Positions 16,195-23,952 of a stretch of DNA of 64,000 bases are shown here, one piece after another. The notes beneath the pieces were generated by a model. It saw only the letters and a list, made by a program, of their open reading frames with translations. It searched no databases and was not told the DNA's origin. The position numbers and the translations under genes are program-made. The DNA is from Paenibacillus roseus (lineage in GTDB: Bacteria > Bacillota > Bacilli > Paenibacillales > Paenibacillaceae): positions 124,001 to 188,000 of the forward strand of contig NZ_JAELUP010000117.1 in the NCBI RefSeq assembly GCF_016424485.1, in the 5' to 3' direction. Position 1 is the first letter of the stretch, and every line of letters starts with the position of its first letter.

Positions 16195-17371
16195 CAAGTA
16201 CCGCCTCCTTCTCCGATTTATTTTCGAGCGCTTTACGCAACTGCTGCGCGAGCGATATTCCCAGTAAGTAAGCGACGCGCGATGCAACGCCGTTTCCGAC
16301 GATACGATATTGCGCGGATAACGAAATTGAGTCAGGGAATACGTAAGAGTCTGGTACGGATTGGATACGGAGGCACTCACGGACGGTGAAGCGGCGAGGT
16401 CTTGTGTTTGGGAAGTCAGCAAAGTTCTCCGCTTTCGCTCGTATCACTCGGGCTGGTGTGTCTAACGACGGATTATAACCTAACAAATGCTTCTTAGCAT
16501 GTGAGAATTGAGCTTCGGTAATATGATATTCTTTATGGTTCGGTGGATAAAACAGTCCGTAAGGTACTCCTTTGTGAAGAACTGCGGGCAGCGTCGGCAC
16601 CGCCTCGTTATACGTCGGCACCGCCTCGTTATACGTCGGCACCGCCTCGTTATACGTCGGCGGACGGTGTTTCTGTAGGCGTCGGGGATCGCGTTCAAGG
16701 TACGCATGTGCCCGTTCCGATAGCTCGATTCCGTGTGGTTCCGGTAAATCCCCGATAGCATCCCGCAGCGTCTGCGTCCGATATCCTTCCGCGTCTGGCT
16801 CCGGAAACTCAAACGTAATTCCGATATCCTTCCGAATCCCGACGATAAATACGCGCTCCCGTTTCTGGGCCACTCCGTAATCCCAAGCGTTAACTACCTG
16901 CCAAGATACCGTATACCCGAGCGATTCAAACCGTTCGATCAACGCGTCAAACGTTTGCCTATGACGTTTGCTTACGATGCCTTTTACGTTTTCAAAAATA
17001 AAAGCTTTCGGTTTCTTCCGCTCAATTACGTTAAGATACGTCCAAACGAGTCTGCCACGCTCACCCTCTTCGCCATCACCCGTTCCCGCTACGGAATAAT
17101 CTTGGCATGGCGGGCCTCCCGCAATAATGTCCGTGTCCGGAATATTATCCGGATCAATCTGCGTAATATCTCCATGTATGATGTGTTCGCCGATATTGAC
17201 CGCGTAAGCTTGGCACGCGCGTTTATCAAAATCGTTCGCCCAAACAAGCGAGTATCCGGCGGCTTTTAGTCCGACCGCCATTAGGCCGCCACCAGCGAAA
17301 ACCTCCGCGATAGTGAAACCGTTAATCTCACGTTGGGGTGTTGCGTCGTAATTTTTCGTATAAATTACCAC
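16187..17371 (-). CDS. C5-cytosine DNA methyltransferase
   Basis: All main motifs of the family are present in order: motif I FAGGGLMAVGLKAAGY, motif IV GGPPCQDYS with the catalytic Cys at about residue 89, motif VI ENVKG, motif VIII QKRERVFIVG, motif IX RRFTVRECLRIQ and motif X GNGVA. The target recognition region contains three exact PTYNEAV heptapeptides. The start is uncertain: a GTG at 17371, or an ATT at 17365 five bases behind AAGG. No upstream ATG is compatible with the divergent promoter. The downstream adenine methyltransferase overlaps it; no endonuclease gene is adjacent. Confidence 0.92.
   Translation of the reverse strand: MVIYTKNYDATPQREINGFTIAEVFAGGGLMAVGLKAAGYSLVWANDFDKRACQAYAVNIGEHIIHGDITQIDPDNIPDTDIIAGGPPCQDYSVAGTGDGEEGERGRLVWTYLNVIERKKPKAFIFENVKGIVSKRHRQTFDALIERFESLGYTVSWQVVNAWDYGVAQKRERVFIVGIRKDIGITFEFPEPDAEGYRTQTLRDAIGDLPEPHGIELSERAHAYLERDPRRLQKHRPPTYNEAVPTYNEAVPTYNEAVPTLPAVLHKGVPYGLFYPPNHKEYHITEAQFSHAKKHLLGYNPSLDTPARVIRAKAENFADFPNTRPRRFTVRECLRIQSVPDSYVFPDSISLSAQYRIVGNGVASRVAYLLGISLAQQLRKALENKSEKEAVLVG
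16592..16654. repeat. Three exact 21-bp tandem repeats inside the cytosine methyltransferase gene
   Basis: The unit begins CGTCGGCACCGCC and is repeated three times with no change, encoding PTYNEAV three times (with an added partial unit at the edge). It lies in the target recognition region, where copy number could change by slippage without breaking the frame. Confidence 0.9.
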
Positions 17372-17446
17372 CTTTCCGTAATTTAATTTGATCTCTCGTA
17401 ACAAAAATCGTATAATTACGTTAAAACCTTCGTGAGGTGATCCATA

Positions 17447-17860
17447 ATGACGATAATTGCGCATAGTAACGTATCTACACACGGTTCTGGTCCGTACATA
17501 ACCGTAGACCGTAACGGGCGGCTGTGTCTTTCGGCGGGCCTCCGTGTTGAACTCGGGTTTCCCGAAAAAGGACACGTACCTCTCTACGTCGGATACGATA
17601 AAGTAAACAAACGGATCGGGATCGTTAAATCCGAGGTCGTCCGTCTTATCGACGTCGTGCCGTACAAGTTCGACGTTGCTCGCGGATATGCGATGGCCCG
17701 TAAATTTCTCCGAGATAACGACATTCGTCACGATAAGGCCGCCCGGTATATTTACGTAGGCGACGAAAACGGATGGCGTACATACCAGTTAGAGGGATAC
17801 GAAGCGCCGGACCAGCAGCACCAGCCGCCGCGGACTAGGCCGAAGTCAACTTCGCCATAA
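17447..17860 (+). CDS. Hypothetical AbrB-like phage protein, 137 aa
   Basis: Plus-strand gene divergent from the cytosine methyltransferase, ATG behind GTGAGGTG. The first 55 residues (ITVDRNGRLCLSAGLRVELGF..HVPLYVGYDKVNKRIGIV) recall the swapped-hairpin AbrB/SpoVT fold, which binds DNA, but the match is loose. The C-terminus is rich in Pro, Gln and Arg. Divergent placement fits a regulator of the methyltransferases. Its last 26 bases overlap the convergent kinase gene. Confidence 0.4.
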   Translation: MTIIAHSNVSTHGSGPYITVDRNGRLCLSAGLRVELGFPEKGHVPLYVGYDKVNKRIGIVKSEVVRLIDVVPYKFDVARGYAMARKFLRDNDIRHDKAARYIYVGDENGWRTYQLEGYEAPDQQHQPPRTRPKSTSP

Positions 17861-18404
17861 TCTCGTCAACTTTCCGGCGTAAATCCGCCAGCGATCCGTC
17901 GTTAATCACTTCGTAATCAACCTCGAAGCCGTCCGTATGCTGCTCCGTTTCGTGCGTCAAATCCGTAAGTTTAAACGTATCGGACGAAGCAGTGGCTCTC
18001 TGAATACGGATGTCTTCTGCCGACGTTACTCGGATGATTACGAATTCTTCGGCTCGGCAACGGGCGTATTCGTTCGGCTGGCGGAGGTCGGTTATTACAG
18101 CGCGAAATGAGTCGTCTACGTACATACTCTCCGCCTGAACAACGTCGATCAACTCAAAACAACTAGACACCCATATATCCTCATCGACCAATTCCCGCAT
18201 AAGCTGCCCGTGATTCTGGTAGCCGATCCTCGGCTTAGGTTCGCGGGGAATTTCGGGATAGCGGTGGTGGAAATCGTTTTTCAGCGTGTCGCCGAATGCG
18301 AAGCGCGTGTAACCGTATTTTTCCGTGAGAATCCGCGCAACCTCGTCTTTACCTGCGCGGAGTTGGCCTGTTAGTGCGATATTCGGTAAAATCAGCAGGC
18401 TCAT
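17835..18404 (-). CDS. Deoxynucleoside monophosphate kinase-like P-loop protein
   Basis: 189 residues. Walker A is ALTGQLRAGKDEVA (about residues 9-22); then FAFGDTLKNDF, the conserved FA..(L/I)K of dNMP and adenylate kinase-like enzymes, and a later DLRQPNEY, the Asp-Arg motif common in this phage family. It would make dNDPs for phage DNA synthesis and so complements the ribonucleotide reductase and dUTPase further upstream. Overlaps the next gene by four bases. Confidence 0.7.
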   Translation of the reverse strand: MSLLILPNIALTGQLRAGKDEVARILTEKYGYTRFAFGDTLKNDFHHRYPEIPREPKPRIGYQNHGQLMRELVDEDIWVSSCFELIDVVQAESMYVDDSFRAVITDLRQPNEYARCRAEEFVIIRVTSAEDIRIQRATASSDTFKLTDLTHETEQHTDGFEVDYEVINDGSLADLRRKVDEIMAKLTSA

Positions 18405-18634
18405 TCCGTTACCCTCCCGTAAGGTACTACTGTAAATCGCGATATCTCCGCTTCAATCTCCTCTTTCGTCACCCTACGGTAGTAGTGTGTACGATATGCC
18501 GCGTTCTTCGCCAATCGTTTAATTTGTGCGCGGGCTGTTCCCTCCTTCAAGTAAGCGGCCCGGGAACCGAATGCGTGATCGATCGGTGCACCGTCGTAAT
18601 AGATTACGTAAACTAAATGCTGATTATCGGACAT
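18401..18634 (-). CDS. Hypothetical 77-aa protein
   Basis: Begins behind a GGAGGAGGAGG site. Pattern YVIYYDGA ... Y .. EGTARAQIKRLAKNA resembles that of the neighbouring 83-aa protein (YVILVDGA ... Y .. RERAEKEAQQLV): both have a short beta hairpin with DGA followed by a charged helix. They may be paralogs. Function unknown. Confidence 0.5.
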   Translation of the reverse strand: MSDNQHLVYVIYYDGAPIDHAFGSRAAYLKEGTARAQIKRLAKNAAYRTHYYRRVTKEEIEAEISRFTVVPYGRVTE

Positions 18635-18886
18635 TTATATACCTCCTCCTCCTCCTGAATACGGTGGAATTCGCGGAATATCAACGGACTCGGGCCGCGG
18701 AATATCCATTATGTTAATAAACGAAACCTCTGCCGTTTGTACCGTACGATCACAGTAATACGGATACCTTACTAGCTGCTGCGCCTCTTTCTCGGCCCGC
18801 TCCCGCGTCTTATATTTCCGTAGAGTGCTTCCGTCTTTCAAGCGGACCGCACCGTCGACTAAGATAACGTAATAGGTCCGTTCCAC
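18635..18886 (-). CDS. Hypothetical 83-aa protein, possible paralog of its neighbour
   Basis: GTG start directly after the TAA of the upstream gene, behind GAGGTG. N-terminal YYVILVDGAVRLKDGSTLRKYKTRERAEKEAQ gives a hairpin and helix as in the 77-aa protein downstream. The C-terminal GGGG run is the translation of the next gene's GGAGGAGG ribosome site. No family recognised. Confidence 0.5.
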   Translation of the reverse strand: MERTYYVILVDGAVRLKDGSTLRKYKTRERAEKEAQQLVRYPYYCDRTVQTAEVSFINIMDIPRPESVDIPRIPPYSGGGGGI

Positions 18887-20179
18887 TTACGCGGACACCT
18901 CGTTTCCTACAGCCGAATAACGGGCGGAATCATCGACTACACGTATTTGATTCTCTCCGACCCAACCGTGACTGTACGAGTGTCTCCACGCGTCACCGCA
19001 GTAAACGCCCTTAATCGTTACTCCATCGTAGCCAGGTAGTCTGTGTAATAAAGTAGAGGTAAAGCGGACATCCGCGTAAACGCCGTCTCTATTTGTAACG
19101 ACATCGTCCACTCGAAACCCCTCCGGCTCCGGCGCGTTAAGGTACTCGGAAGGAACCGGGAGTCCCAACGCGCGGTGGAGAGCGATCGCCTTTCCGATAT
19201 GCTCGTTGAATACGTCGCCCGGCGCGGCTTTTGCGATGCCTTTCGCCCACGCGCGAGTATCTGATGTTCCTGTAATTAATGCTACCACCGTCCGTTTATC
19301 TCGATTGACTACGTATTTAACTCGGTCTATTGGGACGTAACCCTCCTTACCGTCTGTGTAGGGGTAGAATACCTTCCGAAAGCCGTATAGGATTACTGGA
19401 GGCTTGGCTCGTACAAATTTACGTAAGTCTGCTACGTCCGCCTGCGCGCGCTTTACGACATCACCCCTCGTCAATTCCCGAGATTTACCTTTAGCAATAT
19501 TGATTGACTGCGAAAGTTCTGCGACCAGTTGTTTGATGTTCGACTGTTTCGAAATCGCCGCGTCCTGGAGACTTTCGGCCTGCTTCACTACCTCCGCCTC
19601 CAAATCGGATACCCTCCGTTGAAGTTCCGCAATGTTCCGTCCAGCAGCGGCAAGTGCGTCAAGATGATCGGTACATTCGGTGCGAGCAACGACTGTTCGT
19701 TCGAGTACGTAGGATTTCGGTTTATTACCAACGTATTGCCAACGAGAATAGCCGTCCTCATCTTTAAATTCCCCACCGTAATGTCTGTCAGATACAATTA
19801 AATACGGCTTACCGCAGGTAAGGTTAGAGGTACCATCCTCAAACACAATAGACTCACCCCTATGTCCCATCCGACTGACCAAACGATACTCCGTGATGCC
19901 GCCGATTTCACGGACTATGCTGGTTGGGTCGAGGACTACGTATTCATGATCGTACAACCACCCACAACGAGCTTCCCCCGCCCTTCTTGTTTGGTAAGGC
20001 AGTAGTTCGTCTACTTCCGTTATTTTCAGAACGTTTCCTACATCGTAGGTACTTGTTCCTGATGATACCACCTTTATTAACTCGCCTTTCGCGGCCTTTC
20101 GTTCAACCTCCGTATAAGCCCGTTCCCATCCCGTCAACTTATCGTCCGCTACCCACGTAAACTGTTTACCGTTACTCAC
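18887..20179 (-). CDS. SH3-like repeat and coiled-coil protein, about 430 aa
   Basis: The N-terminal part reads GELIKVVSSGT..DVGNVLKITEVDEL and YGGEFKDEDGYSRWQYVGN, short beta modules like those of the proteins at 20593 and 31907. Residues about 185-240 form a coiled coil (IAELQRRVSDLEAEVVKQAESL). The C-terminal 180 residues contain RVDDVVTNRDGVYADVRF and SHGWVGENQIRVVDD, possibly another module. The start is best at a GTG at 20179, eight bases behind GGAGG; ATG codons at 20185 are too close. Function unknown; the three related genes form a phage-specific family. Confidence 0.45.
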   Translation of the reverse strand: MSNGKQFTWVADDKLTGWERAYTEVERKAAKGELIKVVSSGTSTYDVGNVLKITEVDELLPYQTRRAGEARCGWLYDHEYVVLDPTSIVREIGGITEYRLVSRMGHRGESIVFEDGTSNLTCGKPYLIVSDRHYGGEFKDEDGYSRWQYVGNKPKSYVLERTVVARTECTDHLDALAAAGRNIAELQRRVSDLEAEVVKQAESLQDAAISKQSNIKQLVAELSQSINIAKGKSRELTRGDVVKRAQADVADLRKFVRAKPPVILYGFRKVFYPYTDGKEGYVPIDRVKYVVNRDKRTVVALITGTSDTRAWAKGIAKAAPGDVFNEHIGKAIALHRALGLPVPSEYLNAPEPEGFRVDDVVTNRDGVYADVRFTSTLLHRLPGYDGVTIKGVYCGDAWRHSYSHGWVGENQIRVVDDSARYSAVGNEVSA

Positions 20180-20606
20180 CCACATCACCCTCCGATTTGT
20201 TTTTGTTGACTATCCGTAAATCAACCGTCTGCCGCCCGAACTCAATGGCGGTCGAGCGGCTATCGTGCAATATATCGATCTTCCGTCCTTTAATCGCCCC
20301 GCCGGTATCTTGCGCCGTCCCCTCAATAATCGTCCCGTCCGCTAATCGTATCTCGACCGCTGCACCTAGCGGAATCACGCGCGGATCAACGGCTATTACT
20401 ATGCGTCCGTTATATTCCGGGGATTTTCTTACGTCGATCCCCGATTTCGTAATTCCGGTGCATCCTCGACAATTGGCGGTATAAGCCGTAGCCTCAAACG
20501 TGCGCCAATCGTTAGATACATCCGGTACCATTACGTTATCCGTAGCGTAAGTAGCCGCTAACATTAACGTAAATAGGACGGGTAACAAAACGTTAGGGAC
20601 GATCAC
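20172..20606 (-). CDS. Secreted or membrane-anchored 3D-domain protein
   Basis: An N-terminal hydrophobic segment (VLLPVLFTLMLAATYA) is followed by a 3D domain: FEATAYTANCRGCTGITKSG, IAVDPRVIPLGAAVEI, AQDTGGAIKGRKIDI and FGRQTVDL. The three Asp in VDP, DTGG and DI are the namesake residues. The fold is a double-psi barrel related to MltA/lytic transglycosylases and is found in YabE- and YocH-type cell-wall proteins. The GTG at 20606 removes a long unsupported upstream extension. In a phage it could act on peptidoglycan during infection; it is not beside a holin. Confidence 0.75.
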   Translation of the reverse strand: MIVPNVLLPVLFTLMLAATYATDNVMVPDVSNDWRTFEATAYTANCRGCTGITKSGIDVRKSPEYNGRIVIAVDPRVIPLGAAVEIRLADGTIIEGTAQDTGGAIKGRKIDILHDSRSTAIEFGRQTVDLRIVNKNKSEGDVGE

Positions 20607-21126
20607 CGAAAGCCTGCGCGATAATCTGTTCGTTCTTTTCGGAGAGGATACGGCGAGCTTCGTCCTCGTCGATAAAGCGGATTTCGTCCGGTCTGAATGT
20701 GTCGTAGTCGCTGCCGTCAAGCAGTTCAGCCTCGACCGGATAACCTACTCCTTCCTCATCCATCCATTGAGTTATCCGAACAAACACACCCTCATCGATA
20801 TCTTCGTAATAACCTCCGGCCGTAGTAATTGCAATCTTACCGATAGCATCCGCCTTAATTTGCGCCTCCAGTTTGATTACTTTTTCGCGTGCCTCCGTAA
20901 GCTGTTCCGTTAGGGATTTCAAAGTTTCGTCCTCCTTCGAGATGATTTCGTATTCGTGCATAGAGAGAGGTATTGCGGAATCAGTAGTCCCATCCGGCCA
21001 AATACAAGGCTCCACAACTCCTATTACGGATTTAACCTCGTATTCTTCGCCGTTCTCGTATCCGTATAAATACTTCGAATCACTCATTGCGCCAACAATA
21101 CGTACCCAATCGCCTACTTGAACCAT
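20593..21126 (-). CDS. Two-module SH3-like protein, 177 aa
   Basis: An N-terminal module (GDWVRIVGAM..YENGEEYEVKSVI) and a C-terminal module (GVFVRITQWMDEE..YPVEAELLDGSDYDTFRPDEIRFIDEDEA) flank a coiled coil (TLKSLTEQLTEAREKVIKLEAQI). The C-terminal module is closely similar to one in the protein at 31907 (YRVELLDGRDWDYYRKDQLEVLTQADA), so the genes are paralogs. The beta pattern is that of KOW/SH3-like barrels. ATG behind AAAGGAGGG. Confidence 0.5.
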   Translation of the reverse strand: MVQVGDWVRIVGAMSDSKYLYGYENGEEYEVKSVIGVVEPCIWPDGTTDSAIPLSMHEYEIISKEDETLKSLTEQLTEAREKVIKLEAQIKADAIGKIAITTAGGYYEDIDEGVFVRITQWMDEEGVGYPVEAELLDGSDYDTFRPDEIRFIDEDEARRILSEKNEQIIAQAFGDRP

Positions 21127-21464
21127 TCACATTCGCCCTCCTTTTTTGTTCCATTCATTGCCCAGGCGACTTGAAGCATCGCCTTTCTCGCGTGCGCCCA
21201 CGCTTCGGCCAATACCTCTACCTTGTTGAGTAATTCATCGGGTATCATACATTCGGCAACAGCGTAGGCGTCGCCGTTTTCTTCAATTATTCGCTGCGTA
21301 AAAGGAGTTGACACAGTTGTACCTTCTTTACCTGAGAGTCTCAGTAACAACTCCGCTTTATATTCGTTAGCAAATTCGTAATCCCCAGCGCGACACGCCC
21401 ATTCGAATTCTAAAACTAGTTCATTGTTTCCGCATTCGGTCGCAGGTCTACCCGGTCCCATCAT
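21114..21464 (-). CDS. Hypothetical 116-aa helical protein
   Basis: Starts with ATG-ATG behind GGAGGTGAG and overlaps the next gene by 13 bases. Helical with paired motifs: WACRAGDYEFANEYKAELLLRL, then VEVLAEAWAHARKAMLQVAW. No family recognised. Its ribosome site forms the last codons of the small zinc protein upstream. Confidence 0.5.
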   Translation of the reverse strand: MMGPGRPATECGNNELVLEFEWACRAGDYEFANEYKAELLLRLSGKEGTTVSTPFTQRIIEENGDAYAVAECMIPDELLNKVEVLAEAWAHARKAMLQVAWAMNGTKKEGECEWFK

Positions 21465-21470
21465 TCGCGC

Positions 21471-21599
21471 TCACCTCCAATTCATACTTACGGAATATTC
21501 CCGTTTATACACCGCTCGGCACTCCGAGGTACAGAACGGAAGTTTACGCCACTCTACGAGGAAGAATCCGCAGGGCTTTCCGCAGCAGGTACATTTCAT
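21471..21599 (-). CDS. Zinc-ribbon micropeptide, 42 aa
   Basis: Read directly: the ATG overlaps the dUTPase stop (ATGA) with GGGAGCAG upstream. The sequence has CTCCGKPC at the front and CTSEC after 18 residues, enough Cys for one zinc site, and a basic tail (RAVYKREY). One of several tiny zinc proteins in this phage. Confidence 0.6.
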   Translation of the reverse strand: MKCTCCGKPCGFFLVEWRKLPFCTSECRAVYKREYSVSMNWR

Positions 21600-22114
21600 A
21601 CGCCGCTGCTCCCAAATCCGCCGTCGCCCCGTGTTGTATCCGACAACTCCGAGGCCGCTGATACCTCTTCGAAACTGACCCGTGGAACCGGGAGGATAAC
21701 GGCTTGTGCGATACGATCACCTACGTAGATATTGTACGTGTGGTAAGCGCAGGATTCTCCCTTATACGCCGAGTCAACCCAACCGTCAAGCCTACACGGA
21801 TAAGCATCGTCAAACTCGGATTCCGGAGCAATATTGTCGAAGATTACCGCAACTTCTCCACGATAGTCCGCGTCGATCGTACCTGGTGCATTGGCGACAC
21901 GAAGCTTCGTTTTTAGCGTAATTCCCGAGCGTGGTCGAATTTGCATTTCGTACCCGTCCGGAATCTCGACCGCAAACCCGAGCGGAATTTTTGCCGTCTC
22001 ACCCGGCGCTACAATTACGTCGGCTGCCGCATAGAGATCGAAAGCCGCTGCGACTTCGCTGCCGTACGTGGGGGTACGGGCGTTTTCGGATAATCGGTGG
22101 ATTTTTACGTTCAT
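21596..22114 (-). CDS. dut: dUTPase (deoxyuridine triphosphate nucleotidohydrolase)
   Basis: 172 residues with all five motifs of trimeric dUTPases: AAFDLYA, RPRSG, GTIDADYRGE, GDRIAQ and the C-terminal RGDGGFGSSG. The Asp in IDADYRGE activates the water. It hydrolyses dUTP to dUMP and pyrophosphate, keeping uracil out of phage DNA and supplying dUMP. A 30-residue insertion (SEFDDAYPCRLDGWVDSAYKGESCAYH) stands between motifs III and IV, which makes it longer than the usual 140-150. It lies downstream of the ribonucleotide reductase genes. Confidence 0.95.
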   Translation of the reverse strand: MNVKIHRLSENARTPTYGSEVAAAFDLYAAADVIVAPGETAKIPLGFAVEIPDGYEMQIRPRSGITLKTKLRVANAPGTIDADYRGEVAVIFDNIAPESEFDDAYPCRLDGWVDSAYKGESCAYHTYNIYVGDRIAQAVILPVPRVSFEEVSAASELSDTTRGDGGFGSSGV

Positions 22115-22275
22115 ATAAGCACTCCTTTTACGTCGATTACGTATATTCTTCCATTAGATGGGTCGACGCCGAGTATGACCGTAACGCCGCCGTCTTCAAT
22201 AACGCGGAGAGTCAGCGTCATATGGTCAAGGTCCCGTGGGTTGTACGTCGAGATGTGTTTGAGTACCTTGTTCAC
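22111..22275 (-). CDS. Hypothetical 54-aa protein
   Basis: GTG at 22275 behind GGAGGAG; the ends overlap both neighbours by four bases. The C-terminal half is beta-rich (VTVILGVDPSNGRIYVIDVKG). It sits between the small membrane protein and dUTPase. No family recognised. Confidence 0.5.
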   Translation of the reverse strand: MNKVLKHISTYNPRDLDHMTLTLRVIEDGGVTVILGVDPSNGRIYVIDVKGVLI

Positions 22276-22601
22276 TTCGACTCCTCCCTCGCTTGAATTA
22301 CGTAAATCTCCCCGCGCTGCTCTACGATTTCCCATCGTACTGCATCAATAACGTGACCGGGGTTGACGGTGACTTCATAACGGATAGGCTCGAAACGGTC
22401 CGTCCACACTACAAGTAATCCGACAATCAGTGTCACACAAATCAGCCCACTTATAATTGCTAGAAATATTTCCTCATCTTTGAGTGCAGAAATTCCACAG
22501 CCGAAAAAGAAACAGAGCGCTAAAAACCACATAACCATAAGAAACACAAGCACGGGGGAAACTCCACCGCCCATCGTATTCAGCACGGTAACTCCGTTCA
22601 C
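22272..22601 (-). CDS. Membrane protein with two helices, 109 aa
   Basis: GTG start eight bases behind AAGGAG. Hydrophobic segments at about residues 15-37 and 46-66 are followed by a 40-residue polar domain (YEVTVNPGHVIDAVRWEIVEQRGEIYVIQAREESK) that resembles a short beta-strand pair and may face the cytoplasm. Function unknown. Confidence 0.5.
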   Translation of the reverse strand: MNGVTVLNTMGGGVSPVLVFLMVMWFLALCFFFGCGISALKDEEIFLAIISGLICVTLIVGLLVVWTDRFEPIRYEVTVNPGHVIDAVRWEIVEQRGEIYVIQAREESK

Positions 22602-22669
22602 CTCATCATCTCCTTAACTGTTATATGTGCGTATGACACGTACGCCTCGAATCTATTTATTTAACCGTA

Positions 22670-22975
22670 TCAGTGGAAGTCCTCCGCACACTTACCGGCA
22701 ATTTTTACAAGGTACGCCGCTCTATTTTCGATATCTCTATTCCATGGTAGATCAAATCCGGTCGTGCCGTCCCACCCCGAAAACTCCGAAGCAAAGATAG
22801 CCGCTTCCGATTCCGCCGGGTGTTTACGCTGCAACTCCGCTAACTCGTATGCCCACCGGTCGAATGTTGCGTCTGAAATTATTGATGTACAGTGTCGATA
22901 ATAAAGGACACTATTTACGTAGAGTTGACGGCGACGGCGCGCTATTAACTCCGTAATCTCACCGTTCAAATACAA
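22670..22975 (-). CDS. DNA ligase LigA-related N-terminal-like protein, 101 aa
   Basis: The pattern LYVNSVLYYRHCTSIISDATFDRWAYELAEL matches the start of NAD-dependent DNA ligases (...YY..D...ISD..YD.L..EL..L), but no adenylation lysine motif follows. Phages often carry such a short LigA-like protein of unknown role. It overlaps the end of nrdF; the start is TTG at 22975 or 22969. Confidence 0.6.
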   Translation of the reverse strand: MYLNGEITELIARRRRQLYVNSVLYYRHCTSIISDATFDRWAYELAELQRKHPAESEAAIFASEFSGWDGTTGFDLPWNRDIENRAAYLVKIAGKCAEDFH

Positions 22976-23933
22976 AATCCTCGTCGCGGATCGGCTCGAC
23001 GTTCAGGGCCATTACGTAACCATCGCCTTTTTGCGAAAAGAAATCGTGATGTTTCGTCCCCGTATCCAGCCCGTTTAGTACGATCGCGCTAAACGGTTCA
23101 GGCGCAAATGCCGGTTCGAGTCCAAGGTTGCTTAACGCTTTATTACCGTTGTACTCCACGTATCGGATTACGTCGGCTACTACGTCTTCGCCGAGCGGTC
23201 CGTAAATTTCCGCCGTATACTCTAACTCGTTACGATAAAGCTCGTCAAGTAACGTCTCGGACCGCTCGGCCGCCTCTGCCATGTCTAAATCCGACAACCC
23301 CTCGTAGAGTTCCTGTGCCAACATTCCGACGAACACGCCGTGTATCGATTCGTCCAGTAGGATTTTACGGATGATTTCGCCGGACGTGGTCATGCGGCCC
23401 TGCCCCGCGAGGTACAGCGGATAGTAAAATCCGGAATAGAACAGGAACGATTCGAGAAATACCGACGCCACGCACGCCATGTAAACGTCAAGTTTCTCGG
23501 GCGCGGGCTGGAGCAGCGCTTGATAATGACGACTGATTATTTCCGCCTTGTACGCGAGATGTGGTTGTGACGGAACCCATTCTGAGAGCAGTGATTCAGT
23601 CTCAGCGGACGGGATAAGCGTCGTAAATATATGCGAATAGGATTTCGTATGAATATTCTCCATCATCGCCATAAACGTAAGTACTGCCTGCTTCCGGCCC
23701 TCCGTAATATGTGTCGCGAGTAACGGCATACCTTCCGTTCCTTGCAGCGTATCCAAGCCGGTTAGTCCGGCCAATACGTGCTTATACGTGGATTGTTCGG
23801 AAGAAGGGAGCGTGCGCCATGACGCAATGTCTTTCGATACGGGGAATTCTTCCTCCGTCCAAAATTGCTGAACGTTCTGCTTCCAAAACATGTTTACGTA
23901 ATCTTCCTGTTTATTCCAATTCGTTGCTTGCAA
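22959..23933 (-). CDS. nrdF: Class Ib ribonucleotide reductase beta subunit
   Basis: 324 residues. The metal site is complete: Asp61 (GLDTLQG), Glu92 and His95 (MENIHTKSYSHIF), Glu161 (ASVFLESFLF), Glu195 and His198 (LDESIHG). Tyr99 is in the position of the radical tyrosine. With NrdE it reduces ribonucleoside diphosphates using a dimanganese-tyrosyl radical loaded with the help of NrdI. TTG start behind GGGAG. It follows nrdE by 19 bases. Confidence 0.95.
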   Translation of the reverse strand: MQATNWNKQEDYVNMFWKQNVQQFWTEEEFPVSKDIASWRTLPSSEQSTYKHVLAGLTGLDTLQGTEGMPLLATHITEGRKQAVLTFMAMMENIHTKSYSHIFTTLIPSAETESLLSEWVPSQPHLAYKAEIISRHYQALLQPAPEKLDVYMACVASVFLESFLFYSGFYYPLYLAGQGRMTTSGEIIRKILLDESIHGVFVGMLAQELYEGLSDLDMAEAAERSETLLDELYRNELEYTAEIYGPLGEDVVADVIRYVEYNGNKALSNLGLEPAFAPEPFSAIVLNGLDTGTKHHDFFSQKGDGYVMALNVEPIRDEDFVFER

Positions 23934-23952
23934 GTAATCCGCTCCCTTTTCG

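Noticed and set aside
16592..16654. CRISPR-like array
   Set aside because: The repeats are head to tail without spacers and encode PTYNEAV in frame inside a methyltransferase.
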